From positions 1 to 40,374 of the forward strand of contig CANLDA010000024.1 of NCBI GenBank assembly GCA_947489325.1: a DNA stretch of 40,374 bases, given 5' to 3'. The stretch comes from an uncultured Paracoccaceae bacterium. GTDB lineage: Bacteria; Pseudomonadota; Alphaproteobacteria; Rhodobacterales; Rhodobacteraceae. The position numbers and the translations under genes were made by a program. Every line of letters starts with the position of its first letter. Positions within the stretch are counted from its first letter, which is position 1. The notes under the pieces were generated by a model that saw only the letters and a list, made by a program, of their open reading frames with translations, was not told the DNA's origin and did not search any database. This document shows, one piece after another, positions 26,391 through 34,527 of the stretch.

Positions 26391-26600
26391 TTATTTGCCA
26401 AACGCATGCTCGTGGGCAATGTCTGCGATGTCGCAGCGGCGTACACCAATGTCAGCCAATTCGTGATCTGCCAGAGATCCCAGTTCCGCAACGGTGCGGT
26501 TGTATTGGGTCCAGTTGGCGCGCTCTTGTGCAAAAGAGGCAACGACCGCGCGAATGCGGCTTAGAAGGCTTGGGGCGGTGTGGGCTGTTACATATGCCAT
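26391..26600 (-). CDS. Small DUF1127 (YjiS-like) protein
   Basis: The 69-residue protein has the DUF1127 pattern: an N-terminal helix (LLSRIRAVVASFAQERANW), then NRTVAELGSLADHELADIGVRRCDI, where LxxLsDxeLaDIGlxRxDI is the family signature. In alphaproteobacteria such small Arg-rich proteins influence RNA turnover, phosphate or carbon responses. It is a single-gene unit with its own terminator; AGGA lies a few bases before the ATG. Confidence 0.85.
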   Translation of the reverse strand: MAYVTAHTAPSLLSRIRAVVASFAQERANWTQYNRTVAELGSLADHELADIGVRRCDIADIAHEHAFGK

Positions 26601-27033
26601 TGTGATGTCCTTTCGTAAATCCGGAGCGGGTCCCCGGAGCGTGTTTTTCAGTTCGTCTTGATGACGGGTATATAAGGTGCGGTTTTTGATCTAACCACGG
26701 ACAGTTCAGCCCTACCGCCATGCAGCCCATGCATAACGTTGCCCCGTATCCACATGTGTTGTGGAACGGTGGGACCCATTGATTATCGTAGGGAATATCT
26801 TGAGAAGCCTTAAAAGGGGCGGCGCCGCCAAGAGATGGATCGGCCCATGGGTGTCAATCATGATCCTTTCCGGAATGCCGGGTTGCCCCGACCAATATCG
26901 CGCGATGTTGAGGAAGGTGCCGTGGCAACGTTAAGCCCATGTAACAGACCCGCACGGTGCTGTTTCTGCATGCCGGGCAATATGTTTGGATCATCCATCG
27001 TCGCCATTCAGCGCGTGGATCGCATCAATTGGC
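26601..27033. other. Gene-free stretch between the DUF1127 gene and the ribosomal operon end
   Basis: The first about 100 bases should carry the DUF1127 leader and promoter; a TATATA-like -10 on the minus strand lies near 26668-26675. The remainder shows no convincing ORF: one plus-strand frame at 26835-27113 runs through the rpmD terminator and into rpmD. No tRNA or SRP RNA core was seen. Confidence 0.4.
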
Positions 27034-27068
27034 AAAATAAAAAACGCCTCGCAGTTTCCTGCGAGGCG
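27034..27068 (-). terminator. Terminator at the end of the ribosomal protein operon
   Basis: CGCCTCGCAG (27045-27054) and CTGCGAGGCG (27059-27068) form a perfect 10-pair stem with a 4-base loop (GAAA on the minus strand), followed by TTTTTT (27039-27044). It lies 25 bases after the rpmD stop, closing the operon; secY is not next. Confidence 0.92.
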
Positions 27069-27093
27069 CTAAATGTTCACACTCGAAATTCGC

Positions 27094-27282
27094 TTAGTCG
27101 CGCTCTTCGATGATCTCTACCATGTGAGAGATCTTGCGGATCATTCCGCGAACAGAAGGGGTATCTTCCAGTTCACGTGTGCGGTTCATCTTGTTCAGAC
27201 CCAGGCCGATCAAAGTCGCGCGCTGGTCCTGAGGACGACGGATCGGAGAACCGATCTGTTTTACAACGATAGTTTTCGCCAT
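27094..27282 (-). CDS. rpmD: 50S ribosomal protein L30
   Basis: This 62-residue large-subunit protein starts [17 protein letters not shown], with GLNKMNRT and the C-terminal [10 protein letters not shown]. It is full length for the family. It starts 12 bases after rpsE and is the last gene of the spc-type block. The rplO-secY pair that follows rpmD in many bacteria is not present here; the terminator comes instead. Confidence 0.96.
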   Translation of the reverse strand: MAKTIVVKQIGSPIRRPQDQRATLIGLGLNKMNRTRELEDTPSVRGMIRKISHMVEIIEERD

Positions 27283-27294
27283 GATGTCAGCTCC

Positions 27295-27867
27295 TTACGC
27301 TTCTGCAGTTTCTGCAGCTGCTGGTTTGGTGTCACCCTTGTTCAGGATGTCAGCAACCTTTTTGCCACGACGTGCAGCAACCTGACGTGGGCTTGATTCT
27401 TTGTTCAAGCCGTCCAGAGTGGCGCGGATCATGTTGTAAGGGTTCTGAGAACCTGTTGACTTCGAAACAACGTCCTTGACGCCAAGCATTTCGAAAACGG
27501 CACGCATTGGACCACCAGCGATGATACCAGTACCTTCAGGTGCTGTACGCATGATCACTTTACCTGCGCCGTGACGACCTTCGACGTCGTGGTGCAGTGT
27601 ACGGCCTTCACGCAGTGGCACGCGGATCATTTGGCGCTTGGCTTGTTCAGTGGCTTTGCGGATGGCCTCAGGGACCTCTTTCGCTTTACCTTTACCAAAG
27701 CCAACGCGGCCTTTTTGATCGCCTACAACAACCAGAGCAGCAAAGCCGAAGCGCTTACCACCTTTTACGGTTTTTGATACGCGGTTGATCGCAACCAAGC
27801 GATCTGCAAATTCCGGTGCTTCATCGCGGTCGCGACGGTTGCCCCGGCGGTTTTCACGTTCTGCCAT
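27295..27867 (-). CDS. rpsE: 30S ribosomal protein S5
   Basis: This is a 190-residue small-subunit protein. The double-stranded RNA-binding domain has [28 protein letters not shown] and [17 protein letters not shown]; the C-terminal domain has [14 protein letters not shown]-like [18 protein letters not shown] and [15 protein letters not shown]. The N-terminus is Arg-rich ([16 protein letters not shown]), and the C-terminus has an Ala-rich extension usual in alphaproteobacteria. A 120-base structured gap separates it from rplR. Confidence 0.97.
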   Translation of the reverse strand: MAERENRRGNRRDRDEAPEFADRLVAINRVSKTVKGGKRFGFAALVVVGDQKGRVGFGKGKAKEVPEAIRKATEQAKRQMIRVPLREGRTLHHDVEGRHGAGKVIMRTAPEGTGIIAGGPMRAVFEMLGVKDVVSKSTGSQNPYNMIRATLDGLNKESSPRQVAARRGKKVADILNKGDTKPAAAETAEA

Positions 27868-27888
27868 TCGGCATTCCTTTATCTATCT

Positions 27889-27978
27889 GGCGCTGAAAGG
27901 CGCCGTAATTGTTGCAATCCAAGTGAGCCATGCAACAGGCATAACCCCCGGATCATCGGGGGGACGCGAACGTCCCCC
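27889..27978 (-). promoter_or_regulatory. Hairpin-rich spacer between rplR and rpsE
   Basis: In mRNA order, GGGGGACG-TTCG-CGTCCCCC (27959-27978) comes about 10 bases after the rplR stop. It shares its C run with a second possible stem, CCCCCG-N6-CGGGGG (27945-27962), so the two exclude each other. GTTGCA…TGCAAC (27911-27936) and GGCGC…GCGCC (27889-27904) follow, the last close to the rpsE ribosome site. No T run is present. This could be a processing site or a ribosomal-protein leader. Confidence 0.45.
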
Positions 27979-27987
27979 ACAATAACA

Positions 27988-28347
27988 TCAGACCTTCAGG
28001 CCACCTTCACGTGCAGCGTCGGCCAAGGCCTTCACTTTACCGTGGAACAGGCGACCGCCACGATCGAAATATGCTTCGGTTACGCCTGCCTTAGCAGCAC
28101 GTTCGGCAATCGCAGCACCCACTTTAGTGGCTGCTTCGATGTTATTTTTGCCGATCACGCCCAAGTCTTTTTCCATAGAGGAAGCGGACGCCAGTGTGAC
28201 ACCTTTTACATCGTCGATCAGCTGTACGCTGATGTTTTTGTTCGAGCGGTGTACAGACAAACGCAGTTTGTCGCTGTTCACCTTACGAAGTTTGTTCCGG
28301 ACGCGCAGACGGCGCTTCAGAAACAGAGTTCTTTTGCTATTTGCCAT
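27988..28347 (-). CDS. rplR: 50S ribosomal protein L18
   Basis: This 119-residue 5S rRNA-binding protein starts [22 protein letters not shown], with [17 protein letters not shown] and the C-terminal [35 protein letters not shown]. It is normal length and lies 11 bases after rplF. Confidence 0.97.
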   Translation of the reverse strand: MANSKRTLFLKRRLRVRNKLRKVNSDKLRLSVHRSNKNISVQLIDDVKGVTLASASSMEKDLGVIGKNNIEAATKVGAAIAERAAKAGVTEAYFDRGGRLFHGKVKALADAAREGGLKV

Positions 28348-28358
28348 TTGTCTGGTCC

Positions 28359-28892
28359 TTACTTCTTCTTGCCTTCCTTGCGGAAGATAAACTCGTCTTT
28401 GTACTTGATACCTTTGCCTTTATAGGGCTCGGGCTTACGCCATTCGCGGATGTTTGCCGCAACCTGACCAACGAGTTGTGAATCGGAGCCTTCAACGATG
28501 ATTTCGGTTGGCTTCGGCGCGGTGACAGTCACCCCAGCCGGAACGTCGAAAATTACATCGTGGCTGTAACCAAGTGAAAGCTTCAGTGCATTACCTTGCA
28601 TCTGTGCACGATAACCAACACCGTTGATTTCAAGCTCTTTCTTGAAACCAGCAGTAACGCCAGTCACCATGTTTGCGATGCAAGTACGTGACATACCCCA
28701 CTGTTGACGGGCACGCTTAGAAGAGCCGCGTGGCGTCACAGTGATTGCATTATCTTCTTGCACGATGGTTACATCGTCGGTCGCGGTGAAGCTGTGGGCC
28801 CCTTTAGGGCCTTTTACTTCAACGGTCTGGCCGGACACAGTGGCGGAAACGCCGCTGGGCAGCTCGACCGGTTTCTTACCAATACGAGACAT
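28359..28892 (-). CDS. rplF: 50S ribosomal protein L6
   Basis: This 177-residue protein starts [15 protein letters not shown] and has the internal two-fold repeat of L6. Blocks [13 protein letters not shown]-like [36 protein letters not shown] and the C-terminal [17 protein letters not shown] are all present. It is 11 bases after rpsH. Confidence 0.97.
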   Translation of the reverse strand: MSRIGKKPVELPSGVSATVSGQTVEVKGPKGAHSFTATDDVTIVQEDNAITVTPRGSSKRARQQWGMSRTCIANMVTGVTAGFKKELEINGVGYRAQMQGNALKLSLGYSHDVIFDVPAGVTVTAPKPTEIIVEGSDSQLVGQVAANIREWRKPEPYKGKGIKYKDEFIFRKEGKKK

Positions 28893-28903
28893 TCCAGACC
28901 TCC

Positions 28904-29293
28904 TTAGAAGACCGTGCAGAGGACTTCGCCGCCAACATTGTTGGAACGAGCCGCTGCATCAGACATCACACCCCGAGGAGTGGAGACAATCGACACACCC
29001 AGGCCCTGACGGACAACTGGAATGTCATTGACGCTCAGGTAAACGCGACGACCAGGTTTTGAAACCCGTTTCAGTTCGCGAATAACAGGGGCGCCCTCAT
29101 AGTACTTCAGGCTGATTTCAAACCCGGGGTGACCGTTCACCTCAGACTTTTCATAACCGCGGATGTAGCCTTCGTCGGCCAGAACATCCAAAACCCAACC
29201 ACGCAGCTTGGAAGCAGGAGTTGCCACCACAGATTTGCCACGCATTTGACCATTGCGGATACGAGTCAGCATATCACCGATAGGATCGTTCAT
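28904..29293 (-). CDS. rpsH: 30S ribosomal protein S8
   Basis: This 129-residue 16S rRNA-binding protein starts [20 protein letters not shown], with [30 protein letters not shown] and the C-terminal [23 protein letters not shown]. In E. coli S8 represses the spc operon by binding its mRNA; a corresponding site was not recognised here. Confidence 0.97.
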   Translation of the reverse strand: MNDPIGDMLTRIRNGQMRGKSVVATPASKLRGWVLDVLADEGYIRGYEKSEVNGHPGFEISLKYYEGAPVIRELKRVSKPGRRVYLSVNDIPVVRQGLGVSIVSTPRGVMSDAAARSNNVGGEVLCTVF

Positions 29294-29305
29294 ATCTGTC
29301 TCTCC

Positions 29306-29611
29306 TTACCAGCTAGATTTAACCATGCCGGGGATCTGACCAGCAGAACCCAGCTCGCGCAGCGCAATACGGCTGATCTTCAGCTTACGATAGTAAGCGT
29401 GAGGACGGCCGGTCAGCTGGCAACGGTTGTGAAGACGAGTCGCCGAGCTGTTGCGCGGCAATTTCGCCAGTTTCAGACGCGCGGTGAAACGCTCTTCCAT
29501 TGGCAGGCTCTCGTCGTTTGCGATTGCTTTAAGCTCGGCACGCTTAGCGGCATATTTTGCCACCAGACGTTCGCGCTTTTTCTCGCGTTCGATCATGCTT
29601 TTCTTAGCCAT
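29306..29611 (-). CDS. rpsN: 30S ribosomal protein S14 (zinc-free type)
   Basis: The 101-residue protein starts [21 protein letters not shown] and has [34 protein letters not shown]. It is the long form without the four-Cys zinc motif of short S14. It lies 12 bases before rpsH and 20 bases after rplE. Confidence 0.97.
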   Translation of the reverse strand: MAKKSMIEREKKRERLVAKYAAKRAELKAIANDESLPMEERFTARLKLAKLPRNSSATRLHNRCQLTGRPHAYYRKLKISRIALRELGSAGQIPGMVKSSW

Positions 29612-29631
29612 GTCTAATATCCTTCCCGCGC

Positions 29632-30195
29632 TCAGCTGTTGAAGGGCATGTTGAAAGCTTTCAACAGGCTCTTTGCTTCAGCGTCAGTTTTCGCGTTGGT
29701 GCCGATCACAATGTCCATGCCCCAGTTTTCGTCAACTTTATCAAAGTCGATTTCTGGAAACACGATGTGCTCTTTCAGGCCCATGGCATAGTTGCCACGA
29801 CCATCAAAGCTCTTGCCAGATACGCCGCGGAAGTCGCGGATACGTGGCATTGCTACAGTGATCAGACGGTCCAGGAATTCATACATCCGTGCGCCGCGCA
29901 ATGTCACCTTTGCACCCATTGGCATGCCTTCGCGAACGCGGAAGCCAGCAATAGAATTCTTTGCAATGGTTGTCAGTGCTTTTTGACCAGCAATGGTTGT
30001 CAGATCAGCTTGGGCCGATTTGGCTTTTTTGCTGTCTTTAACCGCTGCACGGCCACAGCCGATGTTCAGTACGATTTTTTCCAGACGCGGGATCTGCATG
30101 TCGTTCTTGTAACCGAACTCTTCTTTAAGAGCGGCGCGGATGGTATCCGCATAGAGCGACTGCAAGCGTGGGGTATAGGTTGCGGAATCAAGCAT
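29632..30195 (-). CDS. rplE: 50S ribosomal protein L5
   Basis: This 187-residue 5S rRNA-binding protein has the blocks [68 protein letters not shown] and [18 protein letters not shown]. Its start overlaps the rplX stop by 8 bases, indicating coupled translation. Confidence 0.97.
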   Translation of the reverse strand: MLDSATYTPRLQSLYADTIRAALKEEFGYKNDMQIPRLEKIVLNIGCGRAAVKDSKKAKSAQADLTTIAGQKALTTIAKNSIAGFRVREGMPMGAKVTLRGARMYEFLDRLITVAMPRIRDFRGVSGKSFDGRGNYAMGLKEHIVFPEIDFDKVDENWGMDIVIGTNAKTDAEAKSLLKAFNMPFNS

Positions 30196-30499
30196 CGATC
30201 ACGTCCCCCGTAGTTTTGGCGAAACGCACTTTCTTGTCACCTTCCATGCGGAAGCCAACACGAGTTGCTTTGCCGTTTGCATCCAAAAATGCCAAGTTGC
30301 TGAGCTGAACTGGCAGAGCAATCGGAAGACGACCACCTTGTTCAGTTTGCGACTGACGTGTGTGACGGATCGCCATGTTGACGCCTTCCACCACTGCTTT
30401 GCCGGATTTGGGATCAACAGACGCGATAACGCCTTCTTGACCTTTGTCCTTACCAGCAAGAACGACGACCTTGTCGCCTTTTTTCAGTTTCGCAGCCAT
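30188..30499 (-). CDS. rplX: 50S ribosomal protein L24
   Basis: This 103-residue assembly-initiating protein starts [23 protein letters not shown], the KOW motif at the N-terminus, followed by [11 protein letters not shown] and the C-terminal [17 protein letters not shown]. The start at 30499, one base after the rplN stop (TGATATG), is preferred over an in-frame ATG 21 bases upstream that would lie inside rplN. Confidence 0.96.
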   Translation of the reverse strand: MAAKLKKGDKVVVLAGKDKGQEGVIASVDPKSGKAVVEGVNMAIRHTRQSQTEQGGRLPIALPVQLSNLAFLDANGKATRVGFRMEGDKKVRFAKTTGDVIDA

Positions 30500-30500
30500 A

Positions 30501-30869
30501 TCACAGCACCTCCGGCGCAAGCGAGATGATTTTCATGAAGCTTTTGGCACGCAGTTCACGAACAACTGGCCCAAAGATACGTGTACCTACTGGCTCGTTG
30601 TTGTTGTTCAGAATAACAGCTGCGTTGCGATCAAAACGGATCGCTGTGCCATCTTCACGACGGACTTCTTTCGCGGTGCGAACGACAACGGCCTTACGGA
30701 CGTCACCTTTCTTAACGCGACCACGTGGAATGGCTTCCTTAACCGAGACAACAATAACGTCGCCTACGGATGCGTATTTACGCTTGGAACCACCCAGAAC
30801 CTTGATGCACTGAACACGGCGAGCGCCGCTGTTGTCAGCTACATCCAGATTTGTTTGCATCTGGATCAT
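30501..30869 (-). CDS. rplN: 50S ribosomal protein L14
   Basis: This 122-residue protein, [20 protein letters not shown], is full length with [23 protein letters not shown] and the C-terminal [24 protein letters not shown] 100-base spacer with hairpins separates it from rpsQ, more than the spacings elsewhere in this cluster except rplR-rpsE. Confidence 0.97.
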   Translation of the reverse strand: MIQMQTNLDVADNSGARRVQCIKVLGGSKRKYASVGDVIVVSVKEAIPRGRVKKGDVRKAVVVRTAKEVRREDGTAIRFDRNAAVILNNNNEPVGTRIFGPVVRELRAKSFMKIISLAPEVL

Positions 30870-30948
30870 ATGGTTTCTCCCGACCTTTGGGGCGCCGATG
30901 CGTGGCGTGCTCCCCAGGGTTTCGATAAACTGTAAGGTCTATCGCCAG

Positions 30949-30969
30949 GAGTCTCTTATTCAGAGACTC
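30949..30969 (-). promoter_or_regulatory. Hairpin flush against the rpsQ stop codon
   Basis: Perfect 7-base arms GAGTCTC (30949-30955) and GAGACTC (30963-30969) surround a 7-base loop, starting at the base after the rpsQ stop. A second possible stem (GGGGCGCC against GGCG-TG-CTCCCC) lies at about 30889-30916 before rplN. There is no T run; RNA processing or attenuation are possible roles. Confidence 0.4.
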
Positions 30970-31200
30970 TTAGGCTTCTAGAACTTCCCAGCGTTTCGTT
31001 TTCGACTTCGGTGCACATTCAACGATGCGAACTGAATCGCCAACTTTGAAAGTGTTCTTCTCATCGTGAGCCCGATATTTCTTGGACTTACGGATCGTCT
31101 TCAGCAAAACCGGGTGCTTGAAGCGGCGTTCAACCGAAACAGTGACTGTTTGGGCATTTGCGTCGGAGGTCACGACGCCGGACAGAATACGCTTTGGCAT
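30970..31200 (-). CDS. rpsQ: 30S ribosomal protein S17
   Basis: This 76-residue OB-fold protein starts [19 protein letters not shown], with [22 protein letters not shown] and the C-terminal [19 protein letters not shown]. It is full length and follows rpmC by 11 bases. Confidence 0.97.
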   Translation of the reverse strand: MPKRILSGVVTSDANAQTVTVSVERRFKHPVLLKTIRKSKKYRAHDEKNTFKVGDSVRIVECAPKSKTKRWEVLEA

Positions 31201-31211
31201 AGGTGCTCTCC

Positions 31212-31415
31212 TTATTCTGACGCTGCTGCAGCAGCTTTTTCGTTCAGGATGGTCAATACACGTGCAGTAGAGCGGCGAGCCGCTTTCATTTGCGCAGGAT
31301 TTTCCAACTGACCGGTTGCGGCTTGAAAGCGCAGGTTAAACTGCTCTTTCTTGAGGTTTGCGAGGTCCTCGCGGAGTTGATCCGCAGTTTTTTCGCGAAG
31401 TTCATTGGCGTTCAT
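31212..31415 (-). CDS. rpmC: 50S ribosomal protein L29
   Basis: The 67-residue protein [24 protein letters not shown] has the helical hairpin of L29 and QATGQLENP-like [12 protein letters not shown]. The ATG at 31415 has AAAGGA 7 bases upstream, better spaced than the ATG six bases earlier. It is the first gene of the second ribosomal unit: a promoter and a structured leader precede it, and rplP, its usual upstream neighbour, is 2.7 kb away. Confidence 0.95.
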   Translation of the reverse strand: MNANELREKTADQLREDLANLKKEQFNLRFQAATGQLENPAQMKAARRSTARVLTILNEKAAAAASE

Positions 31416-31446
31416 CGCCATTTCCTTTCTCAAAACACCAGAAGGC

Positions 31447-31519
31447 CCCTACGATAGGGTCACCTTTTGACCTGATGGATGCATGACAAACACACGAATC
31501 CCGAAACCGGGAATCCGTG
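31447..31519 (-). promoter_or_regulatory. Structured leader upstream of rpmC
   Basis: In mRNA order a long stem CACGGATTCCCG / CGGGATTCGTG (31493-31519, one bulge, one wobble, loop GTTT) starts about 10 bases after the -10 element. A smaller stem CCCTA-TCG-TAGGG (31447-31459) lies about 32 bases before the start codon. A leader of about 100 bases with two stems fits a ribosomal-protein regulatory leader, but no known type was recognised. Confidence 0.45.
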
Positions 31520-31528
31520 AGATGCCGT

Positions 31529-31557
31529 TCTATAGGGGGAGTTGGCGGTGGTGGCAA
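31529..31557 (-). promoter_or_regulatory. Sigma70-type promoter for the rpmC-rpmD operon
   Basis: On the minus strand TTGCCA (complement of 31552-31557), a 17-base spacer and TATAGA (complement of 31529-31534) form a very good housekeeping promoter, about 115 bases upstream of rpmC. It explains how the rpmC…rpmD half of the ribosomal genes is expressed apart from the rplB…rplP half. Confidence 0.7.
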
Positions 31558-31699
31558 GGGATAAGTTTGCACGTCACATCCAATAAACAAAGGGCTACGC
31601 AAAGCCACCGCGGGGAGAGAAGGCCCTTGCGTGGACAATCGTCGACATTCCAGAGCGAACCACACTATTGGGAATGCGTTTGCAACAGTTGAATTCCAG

Positions 31700-32266
31700 C
31701 TACTCGCCGCAATCGTTCCGACATTCCTTAACCAAAAACTCCAATGTTGTAGCGTTTGAAAACCTTTCCCCCATGGTATACAACACAACCCTCATTGGCC
31801 GAGGATCAGCTTCGTTTTCAACGTGCCATCCACGCAGCACCTCAAAACCCTCAAGAGGTTTAGCCTCAACCTCAATAAGCTGAGGCAAGTGTTGCGAAAC
31901 CCAAACAGCGGCTAATTTCTGAAATCTGTAGCGGTGAAGATTGGGTAACACAGCATATTTATCTGTGATCATACATGAACGCACACCGCTCCAACGCTCT
32001 TCAATCGTGAGCATCATGTTGCTTTCAATATGCACCCAACCCCCGAACTTCTCATCTACGTTTGGGTTAATGCGCCGCCTAAGCTCTTTGAACTCGGGCG
32101 CTCCTACTTTGGGCAACGCCCCTTGTCCAAATGCATAAGGAAGACAAAATTCCTCAAAAACCTGTAGAGCGGCGGAAACACGATCCGTCGCGAATGCCGC
32201 GCTTGCGCTCGACCATACAAGCACAAATGCCAACAGGTTTCGAAGTAGGAGAATCATAAACTGCAT
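31700..32266 (-). CDS. Secreted protein of unknown function
   Basis: The 188-residue product has a signal peptide (MQFMILLLRNLLAFVLVWSSASAAFA; a start three codons later is also possible). The mature part has three Cys (EEFCLPYAFGQGA, RSCMITDKYA and the near C-terminal KECRNDCGE region, which adds a fourth) that could form disulfides in the periplasm. No family was recognised. Base composition is more AT-rich than the neighbouring ribosomal genes, in keeping with acquired DNA. It is the last of four genes lying between rplP and rpmC. Confidence 0.6.
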   Translation of the reverse strand: MQFMILLLRNLLAFVLVWSSASAAFATDRVSAALQVFEEFCLPYAFGQGALPKVGAPEFKELRRRINPNVDEKFGGWVHIESNMMLTIEERWSGVRSCMITDKYAVLPNLHRYRFQKLAAVWVSQHLPQLIEVEAKPLEGFEVLRGWHVENEADPRPMRVVLYTMGERFSNATTLEFLVKECRNDCGE

Positions 32267-32325
32267 GCACCTTTATAGCTTACTTCAAGACTCAGATCCT
32301 CATCATCACCTAAGCCTCAAACGCA

Positions 32326-32355
32326 CAACGCGGCCCCGTTTCCGGAACCGCGTTG
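32326..32355 (-). terminator. Terminator-like hairpin after the cold-shock gene
   Basis: CAACGCGG (32326-32333) and CCGCGTTG (32348-32355) pair perfectly, with an inner CCG/CGG pairing. It lies 23 bases after the stop. The T-rich tail on the minus strand is weak. Confidence 0.55.
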
Positions 32356-32378
32356 CACTAACTTCGTCGCAGGGTGGC

Positions 32379-32585
32379 TTATGCCAGTGCGAGGTTCACA
32401 GCGGCCTCACGACCGTCACGGCCGGGCTCGATGTCGAAAGTTACTTTTTGGTTGTCAGCCAGACCTGTCAGGCCGGAACGCTCAACTGCAGAAATGTGTA
32501 CAAACACATCTTTGCTGCCGCCGTCAGGTGCGATAAAACCAAAACCTTTAGTTGTGTTGAACCATTTTACGGTGCCAGTAGCCAT
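32379..32585 (-). CDS. Cold-shock-domain protein (CspA family)
   Basis: This 68-residue single-stranded nucleic-acid-binding protein, [21 protein letters not shown], carries both RNP motifs (KGFGFIAP and DVFVHISAV). It is the RNA-chaperone type. GGAG 11 bases upstream fits the ATG at 32585; a longer frame upstream is noncoding in character. About 210 bases separate it from the preceding gene, giving room for the long 5' leader typical of csp mRNAs. Confidence 0.93.
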   Translation of the reverse strand: MATGTVKWFNTTKGFGFIAPDGGSKDVFVHISAVERSGLTGLADNQKVTFDIEPGRDGREAAVNLALA

Positions 32586-32796
32586 ATCCGTAGTCTCCAT
32601 ATTAAGTTGCTGCCCACGGTATTGCGGCAGCGCGGCGTTGTCGTCTGGATCGAAAGACTGAACGCCGAGAATCGGGAGACAGTGGTCGAAAAAGAAAAAC
32701 GTAAGCGCGCACCGTATCGCCCCGATTGCGCAAACAAGCAAGCTTTTTCTTTGGATACTTGTTTTTGAGAGCACTCAAATATCCAGATTTCTTGTC

Positions 32797-33420
32797 TTAA
32801 TCAGCCCAGCGATAGTTGAAACTGACCGAGATACGGTCGTCTTCGGACATGTTCATGGGCACCTCGTGGCGCAGCCAGCTTTCCCACAACAAAACGTCCC
32901 CGACCTGCGGCGCGGCATAGATGAAACTGCGCAACTCTTCGCGCGCGCCTTTGCGACGCACCGGAGCCGCCATCATCATGGCAGAGCGCGGGTCTTCCAG
33001 CTTCAGCGCACTGGCATTTTCGGGCATCGCCACATAGGTGGTTCCGCTGATCACCGAATGCGGGTGGATGTGGCTGGCGTGCATACCGCCCTCTGGCAGG
33101 ATATTGATCCACAGATCTTCTAGTTTCAGCTCTTTGCCATCCAGATCAAATTCCAGATCCTCGACAAAAGCCGCCACATGGGCATCCAGTGATTTCACCA
33201 GATCCGCAAAGATCGGAAAGCGCCAAGGCAAATCCGTCAGGGAGGCATAAGACGTATAGCCGGGATAGCCGTTTTCCTCGCACCACTCCTGCCCCGCATC
33301 ATCATCTTCGGCAATGGAATAACACGACGCCTCCATTTCAGAAGCATCAATCGCTGGTCCCTGTTCAGACAGAGCAGCACGGTACAGGCGGGTCACAAAG
33401 AGGGAATCAATCTGGGGCAT
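32797..33420 (-). CDS. TIGR02466-type putative 2-oxoglutarate/Fe(II) oxygenase
   Basis: The 207-residue protein has the pattern of this family: LWINILPEGGMHASHIHPHSVISGTTYVAMP in the middle, with candidate iron-binding His residues, and VLLWESWLRHEVPMN…RISVSFNYRW near the C-terminus, with a further His and the Arg expected to hold 2-oxoglutarate. There is no signal peptide, so it is likely cytoplasmic. The substrate is unknown. It sits in the segment that separates rplP from rpmC; some 2OG oxygenases modify ribosomal proteins, which makes the position suggestive but not evidence. Confidence 0.75.
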   Translation of the reverse strand: MPQIDSLFVTRLYRAALSEQGPAIDASEMEASCYSIAEDDDAGQEWCEENGYPGYTSYASLTDLPWRFPIFADLVKSLDAHVAAFVEDLEFDLDGKELKLEDLWINILPEGGMHASHIHPHSVISGTTYVAMPENASALKLEDPRSAMMMAAPVRRKGAREELRSFIYAAPQVGDVLLWESWLRHEVPMNMSEDDRISVSFNYRWAD

Positions 33421-33528
33421 ATCTTGGTGTAGCGCACCCTTTGGACGGACAAAAGAGAGAACCCATGAGGCAAAGTCACGCGGATGACTTACGCTCTGCC
33501 GCCATTCCCCGCGATAGCAATCAGTTAT

Positions 33529-33912
33529 TCAAAGACCTATTCCGCACTTACGCGTAATCGGAACGAGATCACGGCGCAACTTAATACCAGCTTCGGTGTG
33601 AACTTGTGCGCTCAACCCGCCAAACTGTGCATCCTGCTTGATGCTGGGCGCGCGCAACGCAGCACCTTCCAGAGCTGTCACATATTTTTCTGCGGTGCGT
33701 CGCCCCCGCAAGTTAGTCAACTCAGCAAGCGCACATTGTGATTGGGCTCTACGCGCTTCACTCCACCTTGCTGCTCTGGGATTGTTTCCAGCCCTTGCGT
33801 ATATCTCCATGTCGATTGTAGTTTGCGCAGCCTCCATGCGTGAAAATAGATCGTCGGCCAATGCCGGTGTTGACAGCGAGACCAGGAACACAGCCAGTAA
33901 ATGATTTTTCAA
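33529..33912 (-). CDS. Small exported protein of unknown function
   Basis: The 127-residue product starts MKNHLLAVFLVSLSTPALA, a clear signal peptide with an ALA cleavage site. The mature part is mostly helical and charged with two Cys (QSQCALAELT and TRKCGIGL) that could pair. No family was recognised. AT-rich sequence and a short GGGAGAG lie just upstream of the start. It is bounded upstream by the rplP terminator. Confidence 0.6.
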   Translation of the reverse strand: MKNHLLAVFLVSLSTPALADDLFSRMEAAQTTIDMEIYARAGNNPRAARWSEARRAQSQCALAELTNLRGRRTAEKYVTALEGAALRAPSIKQDAQFGGLSAQVHTEAGIKLRRDLVPITRKCGIGL

Positions 33913-34021
33913 CTAAAAACTCTCCCTTAGGTAGTTTTTATATCATTCTCCAAGAGATGCAAACCGTCAACCTCCCTTGCGTGGATGAGATTGAAATATG
34001 TCGAAATATTCCACCCAAAAG

Positions 34022-34054
34022 AAAACCCCCGCCGATCTCTCGGCGGGGGTTTTT
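34022..34054. terminator. Strong bidirectional terminator after rplP
   Basis: AAAACCCCCGCCG (34022-34034) and CGGCGGGGGTTTT (34041-34053) form a perfect 13-pair stem with a 6-base loop. T-rich sequence follows in both directions (TTTTT on plus; TTTTCTTTT on minus). It ends the rplB…rplP transcription unit 47 bases after the rplP stop. Confidence 0.9.
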
Positions 34055-34100
34055 ATTTCACAAAGACATCTGAAAACACCCGAAGGTATTTTCGATCTCT

Positions 34101-34514
34101 TTACCAGTCTTCGCGAACAACGACGCGTGTTTTGACCGGAAGTTTCATCGCAGCAAGGCGCAGGGCCTCACGTGCAACACCTTCGGACACACCGTCGATT
34201 TCGAACATCACGCGGCCTGGTTTCACCTTGGCCGCCCAAAAGTCCACGGAACCTTTACCTTTACCCATCCGAACTTCGGTAGGTTTAGAGGTTACAGGAG
34301 TATCTGGGAAGATACGGATCCATACACGACCTTGGCGTTTCATGTGGCGCGTCATGGCACGACGAGCGGCCTCGATTTGACGCGCAGTCACACGCTCAGG
34401 CTGAGTTGCCTTCAGGCCATATGTCCCGAAGTTCAGATCAGAACCGCCCTTTGCAAGACCTTTGATCCGGCCTTTGTGCATTTTGCGGAATTTAGTACGC
34501 TTTGGTTGAAGCAT
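34101..34514 (-). CDS. rplP: 50S ribosomal protein L16
   Basis: The 137-residue protein [19 protein letters not shown] has [25 protein letters not shown], the Arg-modified region ([19 protein letters not shown]) and [12 protein letters not shown]. It is full length and 13 bases after rpsC. Unusually it is the last ribosomal gene before a terminator, with rpmC not following. Confidence 0.97.
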   Translation of the reverse strand: MLQPKRTKFRKMHKGRIKGLAKGGSDLNFGTYGLKATQPERVTARQIEAARRAMTRHMKRQGRVWIRIFPDTPVTSKPTEVRMGKGKGSVDFWAAKVKPGRVMFEIDGVSEGVAREALRLAAMKLPVKTRVVVREDW

Positions 34515-34527
34515 TTGTCAGTCTCCC

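Noticed and set aside
26700-27030. Possible small RNA (SRP RNA or similar) in the gene-free stretch
   Set aside because: The conserved SRP RNA core and tRNA-type ends are absent, and no terminator other than that of rpmD is present.
26835-27113. Plus-strand frame of 92 codons between the DUF1127 gene and rpmD
   Set aside because: It runs through the strong rpmD terminator into rpmD antisense and has no ribosome site or family features.
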